Assembly: GCF_030272615.1 (NCBI RefSeq)
Contig: NC_081413.1
Location: 329,432,802-329,496,801 of the forward strand
Length of the DNA stretch: 64,000 nt
Source: Cryptomeria japonica
Taxonomy: Eukaryota > Streptophyta > Pinopsida > Cupressales > Cupressaceae
Direction: 5' to 3'
Translations under genes and position numbers: made by a program
Part shown: in pieces, positions 58,279 to 64,000 of the stretch
Numbering within the stretch: position 1 is the stretch's first letter
Layout of the letters: each line of letters begins with the position of its first letter
Notes under the pieces: generated by a model
What the model was told of the DNA's origin: nothing
Database searches by the model: none
What the model saw: only the letters and a program-made list of their open reading frames with translations

Positions 58279-60796
58279 CACAACACATGAAGGGCTTTTG
58301 ATTCCCATTTGCTAAAATATTGCAGTCAAGGCATTATCTAGGTCCTAGAACATGGAGACTCATTTTCATCCCAATGAAATCTGCGAGTTTCTAAAAGTGC
58401 ATGCCATTGCTTAGGAGTGTGTATTTTTTTGTTCATTTGAAATTTGAAAACAGTGTAATAGTGTACACCACTATGAGGTTCTATGAATTTTGGGACTTAG
58501 TTTGTCTACAACTCCACTTAAAGGTGTGCGCTAATATGGGAGGAGACAAAATTTGTGAAGTCAAAATCAGCAGATGTATGTATAGGTACATCTCTATCTC
58601 AAGGAACTAACATAATTGGCAGTCAAAGTTGTAAGAGTGTGGTTTAGCAAGCTACAAGGGAGGTAAACAGGTTTTGAGTGGGCAAGATTTGTATTGAATC
58701 TTGATACATATAGGTGTGTGTCAATGATAGTAAACACACGGTTTTCAAAGTGAAAAACTTTCAACACCATGTATGGCTCACCCCCTACAATGAAGATAAT
58801 ATAGATTTTGTGAAGTTTTTGAATTCTGCATGGATAATAATCTATCATGTGCCATATAAAAATGTTTTTATAGTTTTTCAAGAAACAAAAGTGTGCAGGC
58901 AGGTACTAGGGTGCACACCCTACAATAGTGGGGAGCAGATTTTTTGCCAAAGTTGAACACACATAGGCTGGAGCACACCTATAAAGAGCCGAATAGCTTC
59001 CCAAAACAAAAAAACATATTAACAAAAATGTGCCTATCTATCAAATCAAAAATGGGTCTTCAAAAAGTTGATCTCCGACTAATATGAGGTTCATTTTTAT
59101 AAAGAAGAAGCAATTTTAATATCAAATAAAAGGCAGAAAAGTGGTCTATAGATAGGTGATTGGAAGGGTTGGGAATAACAGTGATATGTGTGCATAAATC
59201 ATCTACTTCTTCCTCACATTGTTTTCATCCATTTTGCTGTTTGGCAGAGTAGGGTGGCAGGAGTTTTTGAGAAATCAGCAGCAATCCTCATCACATGGAG
59301 AGGGTTTTATGATAAAATTCACTTCATTCTTCAAAGGGTTTTGTCTTTCAAAACATATCAGCTGCACCAAGGTTTTTCAATCAAATTTCAAAAATTTGCA
59401 ATCAAACCTTAGGTCGTCCTGTCATATCAAGTTGCCTGAATTTCAGTCATCATCAGCAAGGCTTAGAAGAGATTTAATGGTCTTTGGCATGTACCAATCA
59501 TCATAAAAACAGAAAACGATAGATGTTTCAAAGTAACTGGTTCGAAATTTGCCAAAAGATATTGTTGTGGAGGTTTGGTGTTGCAAAATTTGCAGAGATG
59601 ATGAAGGATATATGTTACAGTTTTAGGGTATCCAAGGTTGTGTATTTCAGCTCAGGTTTGGTGAATTGTCAAAGTTTTAAAGTTTCTTCAGAGGATTTGC
59701 ATGGCAAGAATGAAAGAGCTTTGTTAGACTCATCTCACTAGGAGCCAAGCATCAAATTGGTTGTCCTTTGCTTGTGTTATTTTAGCCATCACTGGTTCTT
59801 AGGTGATAATCATATTCTGAGAAGACTATTTCTGGTGGTTATTTATAGAACAGCTATTTTTTAAATATTTTCTTAGAGGTCTATTGTTAGTTGATAGTTA
59901 TCTTTATCAGAAACCTAATTGAAGATTTCCTAATTTAGGGTTTAGAATGTATGGACAGAATTGTGTAATAAGCTTGCTTTGTGCACAAGCAAACCTTAGC
60001 ATAGAATTGGTAATTTACTTTTTTATTACTTTTCATGTAATGTTTTGTAAACCATATAAGTGGGTTCTTTTGGCAGTTTGATTTTCATCAATAGGATTCA
60101 GTATGCCTATTTTGCTGTTAAATTGTTGTTAAAAATTGAAATGTTCTGTGTTATTGTGCTTTTACAAGTTGAATGTCGTTTAACAGCTATTTGAAAGCTT
60201 TGTAGTTTGTACTGTAGTAGGTCTTAAGTTAATTGTTATAGTTTTGAATGCAATTACTATGTATAGCTCATAATGTCAAATGTATGTGTATATGATGTGA
60301 ATATAAGTGTTTTTTATATTAACAACAGACTTTGTATTGCAGTGAAGTGAGTTTTTTTGCTTTGTATGTCATTCCCCTCTTCTAATTTATTGAATCTTTT
60401 ATGTTATTTAAACTGAATCTAGTTTTAAGTGTACTTGCAATGCTCAGTCTTTGCCTTTAGTTGACAAGCATAAGCGTAGTTATTGTTTTAGGGTTTACTT
60501 TCTGTCATAAGAACTTAAAAACCTATCGCCTTGAGTAAAGGTGTGTATCAACATTTTGCCCTAGCTTGATAACAAAAAGATAGGTTTTTCTTTTAGTTAA
60601 TTTGTATTGCATACTTAAAGACACACTTTAATTTTGTTTGCTATGCATGAACCACCCTAAAAACACATGTACAAATTATAAATAGAAAATACATAAAATT
60701 CAAATTAGGATCACGTTAGTATTTTTATGAGCTTCCCCTTCTCAAAGTGGTCCTATTGCACATCTATTCTATATTGTGTCACATTAAAAGGCACAA
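58279..60796. other. Spacer, nothing recognised
   Basis: About 2.5 kb of AT-rich sequence. ORFs of 60-95 codons occur on both strands without recognisable domains. No LTR ends or RNA genes seen. Confidence 0.45.
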
Positions 60797-61385
60797 ATTA
60801 AAATGCTAACAAATGCCACAATGCATAAGATAATCTTAGTAGGCCTATGGTGGTCAACACAGAACTGCAGTGTGAAAGAATTGGTAGCAAAATGTGATAC
60901 ATGTCAAAGAGTTGGCAAACCATTAAAGAAGGATTACATGCCCTTTTGGGCACCCAACCACAAGAATTGTTTGAATGTTGAGTATTGGATTTTATTGGTT
61001 CATTCAAGGTCAATAAGATGCACTAGTGTAAGTACACTGTGGTTGCCACAAAGCACCTGACCAAGTGGGTTGAAACAAGGGCCCTACTAGATCTACAAGA
61101 AAGTAGCCTCCAAATATGGAATCTCAATACAATAAGTAATAAAGGCAGGCATAATATTAACCATGTGATTTGGTTGATGACAACAGAAATCTAAATCTTC
61201 AACTACCTCTCTAGCCCATACTACTCATGAGCCATTGACCAAGCTAAGGCCATGAACAAAATTATAATTTTGGTGATCCAGCAGAAGTCATGTACGATCG
61301 AATGCATGGATTGGGAGGAATATTTGCCTCCAATATTGCAGGCATATTGGATTGTGTAGAAGGTGACTGTTGTACCCCAACATGC
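60797..61385 (+). pseudogene. Ty3/gypsy integrase relic
   Basis: MLTNATMHKIILVGLWW and CDTCQRVGKPLKKDYMPF match the zinc-binding region of F's integrase (ARKILLARLWW, CDTCQRVGKPLKRDFMPL). After frameshifts TVVATKHLTKWVETRALLD, then LSSPYYS and MDWEEYLPPILQAYW match the core (IATEYLTKWAEARALPD, LSSPYYPRANGQ, EDWEERLGAVLWAYR). Many stops. No LTRs identified around it. Older than F. Confidence 0.85.
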
Positions 61386-63080
61386 CCAAGTTGAAAAACT
61401 TGGAACCTCAGCGATTCTAGAGGTCCTGCTCTGATTCATTTATTTTCCACTAGGACTGTTATTTCCATCTTTTTGTAGTATGCCATGTCTTTTCTTATTA
61501 TAATCTTGTTTTTCGAATGAGGATCTAAGCCATTTCATTATTTTGTCTTGTTATTGGCAGTCATCATTTCATTGTACACAAATCAAAGTGGAGCATTTAA
61601 CCCGATTTTATAATCCCTCATGTTTCCCAAAAAATTGCACTAAATTATATTTCTTTGTTTACCTTTTACAACGTGGTAGCACAAGAATCTGATAAGCTGT
61701 TGGTCTCATAATTGATCATTCAGTCATATCACTAATTAGTTTTTAAGAAGCCTTTTTATTTCTTTGTTGTTCCTTCTTATTTAAATGACCTGTCCCTTTA
61801 TCTTCTCACACCATCCCTTTATTTTGTTAATTTAACAAGTACTTTATAGGGATGCCCATCCGATAGTGTGAGGAGACAATAAGAAATCTCCTTTAACATC
61901 TTGTGCCATCAGACTCGATTCATATTTCTTACCAAGCAGCATGATAGCACAAATAAGGGGACCCAACTAGCCTTTAAAATTTTGATTTGTAATAACTACA
62001 ACATGGTCCTCCTTTGATAACTCCATCATGGCCATGTGCCTTCACTTTATGTCACTTTAAGACTCATTGAATAGCTCAATAGTGTGAAAGTGATGGATGG
62101 AATACTCTCTGGAATTTCAAGCTATTAAAACCTACTTCTGTTTCTTTTACAGTAGCACAATAATGGGAGAACTTATATTTCTCCAGATCTCTTGCTGGAG
62201 AATAATTGTGTAATTTGAAAATTGAAATCCTCATTTTTTGCATCAATATATTGTAGAATGTCAAAACTTGTCTGAAAAGACTTTAATTTTTTTTCAAGGT
62301 AGATGTGTCTTTATTGCAAATTATTGCCAAAACTATGAGGTAAATTATATTCTTCCATAATCTAAAATATTTGTCATGTTTACCCTCATTGATGTGTGAA
62401 TTTAAACATTGAATATAGCTAAAGAAACTGTATTTGACAAGAACTCACCAAAACATTTTTGAAGCCTCACAAAACATCAGGTGCAGGAGTTTGATAAAAT
62501 AAAGTTTTCTACATCGGCTTTTCTACAGACAGTAAACACAAGTCATGGCACCAAAGGACACTCAGAAATCAGAGTGTAGGGCTCCTGTTCTTATCCCAGA
62601 CTTGTCATCAATTTCTTCCTTCATGGAGCTGTTTTGATTTCTTCTAGAAATACAACCTCCGCACTCTAGACAAAAGTGATCACCTTGGAGAATGGATTGA
62701 TTGGGTTAGGGATCAAGAAAACCTAATTGCACAAAGCTGGAGTAAAGGGGAACATTTTCTCTTGCCTAAAGTTGATAAAGGATGCTTTGTACAATCGAAT
62801 GTGAATTGATAAAAATTGCCTTGAGAAAGACTAAAATCAGCCCTATAAGTACTGTTTTTAGGTTGAGTTTGCAGCTTCGTAATCCTGATTAAAGATATGA
62901 TAGTATGCTGGCACAGACTTTTGCCGGTAGGCCACAAAGCATATGAAGAATTGAAAAATAACTGTTGTGACCCAGATAATTGGGTTAATAAAGAAGATAT
63001 TTTAACCATGATGATGTGATCCTTCAAGCCTGTGGTTCAGGAAGCAATTTGTTTGCTGAAAAAGGTTTTTGGGGCCTCTA
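61386..63080. other. Spacer, nothing recognised
   Basis: About 1.7 kb without coding motifs. The 104-codon minus ORF at 62713-63027 has no recognised domain. Confidence 0.4.
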
Positions 63081-63974
63081 CAACTGATCATGTAGATCTG
63101 GCTTGGGTTTGTGAGTTTGGAGAATGACAAAGTCCCAAACAGGGGAGAAATAATTGCTACCACTGTACAACAATTCTTGGCAGCAAATAAGGGTGAGGTT
63201 TTCTACATGATCTCTTACCTCCTCGTTGACAATTTTTGTATAGCTTTAAAGTTGGTTCCTCAGATTCCATATTGGGCACTTGCTACTAAGGTACCTGTTC
63301 ACATTGTTTTTAACTTCTTGCATGCTTCACATTTCCACAGATCTCTAGGAGCCATTTACAATGAATGGCATCCCGAGGTATTCCTTTTATTTTCATTCTA
63401 ACAAATGTCTTGAATCCTTGGGGAGATGGTGGTCTCACTGAGAAAAATGATGGGTGGTGATTGTACAAAAGCCACACCATTGTTCAAGTCATTAGGGCTT
63501 TCGCTCCACTCCATTTTCTGATAGGTTCATTAGTCCTGATGGAAGTCTGCTCACAAATAGTTCAGGAGACTTCAAAGGTTTTGAAGTCGGCACATCAGAG
63601 TGTTCCCTACATTACCTAGGGATTTGGGTGATTTGAAGATCCCCACTTTTACTGCTACTGGTCTGCTTGACATCCCTATCATGGGATATAAATTTTCAAA
63701 AACTCTCTACAAATAATGGGACCCAGAAGACAAGTTTGCTGTGTATCTTGCTGCCAATCAAAATAAATACAGGTATGAGTACAACCATGAAGAATCCAAA
63801 GAAGATGATTTATTTTATTTGTACACTATCAATGATGATCAATTGTTGGACAACATGGTGGCAACGCAGTGGTGGAATCTAATGCCCCAAAAGATGGCTA
63901 TGGTGTGTAAGGATCAACTAAGTTTGCACTTGGAGCAAGACATTACACCATCAAATCTGCCCTTCATGGCTTAA
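63081..63974 (+). pseudogene. Decayed ORF of unknown, probably retrotransposon-borne, protein
   Basis: Two open stretches in broken frames: 63111-63401 (IIATTVQQFLAANKGEVFY, MISYLLVDNFCIALKLV, LGAIYNEWHPE) and 63741-63974 (VYLAANQNKYRYEYN, LLDNMVATQWWNLMPQK). The GEVFYMISYLLVDNF segment looks a little like SFFMSSYVIYVLARR in the unit C ORF, so it may be another accessory ORF of a non-autonomous retrotransposon. I do not recognise the family. Confidence 0.4.
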
Positions 63975-64000
63975 ATAATCACAACAAAATTGGCCAGTTC

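Overview
This is plant nuclear DNA from a large, repeat-dominated genome. The one host-type gene seen is part of a cytochrome b5 gene. The rest is nested LTR retrotransposons, hAT DNA transposons, a LINE relic and AT-rich spacer. The very long LTRs, plant introns, tRNA-iMet and tRNA-Asp type primer sites and scarce genes suggest a gymnosperm, probably a conifer, but this cannot be settled from the sequence alone.

Layout. 1-4.3 kb: AT-rich sequence with two nested LTR-like units and a (GT)n(GA)n microsatellite. 4.3-12.8 kb: spacer with two convergent LINE-type 3' tails. 12.8-13.2 kb: the last two exons of a tail-anchored cytochrome b5 (minus). 14.4-22.8 kb: a full-length LTR element (minus, called E) with identical TAACA target duplications, tRNA-iMet primer site and gag-protease only. 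It is interrupted by a 2.94-kb solo LTR (A, GAAGG duplications) in its 3' LTR and by a copia-type solo LTR in its coding region. 27-30 kb and 30.7-35.8 kb: two related decayed hAT transposase genes (BED finger, DUF659-type core, dimerisation domain). The second is split by a 1.56-kb solo LTR. 36.2-37.5 kb: another LTR-like unit. 37.5-37.7 kb: the C-terminal end of a third hAT transposase.

That third relic is cut by the most interesting unit, C (37698-55685, AGAGG duplications). It has the same ends as solo LTR A (TGTTGTGAC...CAACA) and no internal copy of those ends, so it looks like a single giant LTR of about 6.9 kb. Yet it carries a decayed ORF of about 1,130 codons with its own TATA box, an 84-bp hairpin-repeat array and a second, LTR-type promoter with a double telo-box palindrome. 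C is itself interrupted by an 11.06-kb Ty3/gypsy element F (43240-54295, minus) with gag, protease, RT, RNase H, integrase and an extra 3' ORF. F is in turn interrupted in gag by a 1.44-kb non-autonomous hAT-like element (51053-52489) that contains a piece of the A/C-family LTR. 56.2-58.3 kb: a further solo LTR. 60.8-61.4 kb: a gypsy integrase relic. 63.1-64 kb: an unrecognised decayed ORF.

Nearly all in-frame stops in these ORFs are explained by C-to-T or G-to-A transitions, as expected for old methylated transposons. The recurrent structural theme is arrays of hairpin-forming tandem repeats in LTRs (15.29-16.08 kb, 30.14-30.35 kb, 42.9-43.2 plus 54.5-54.95 kb).
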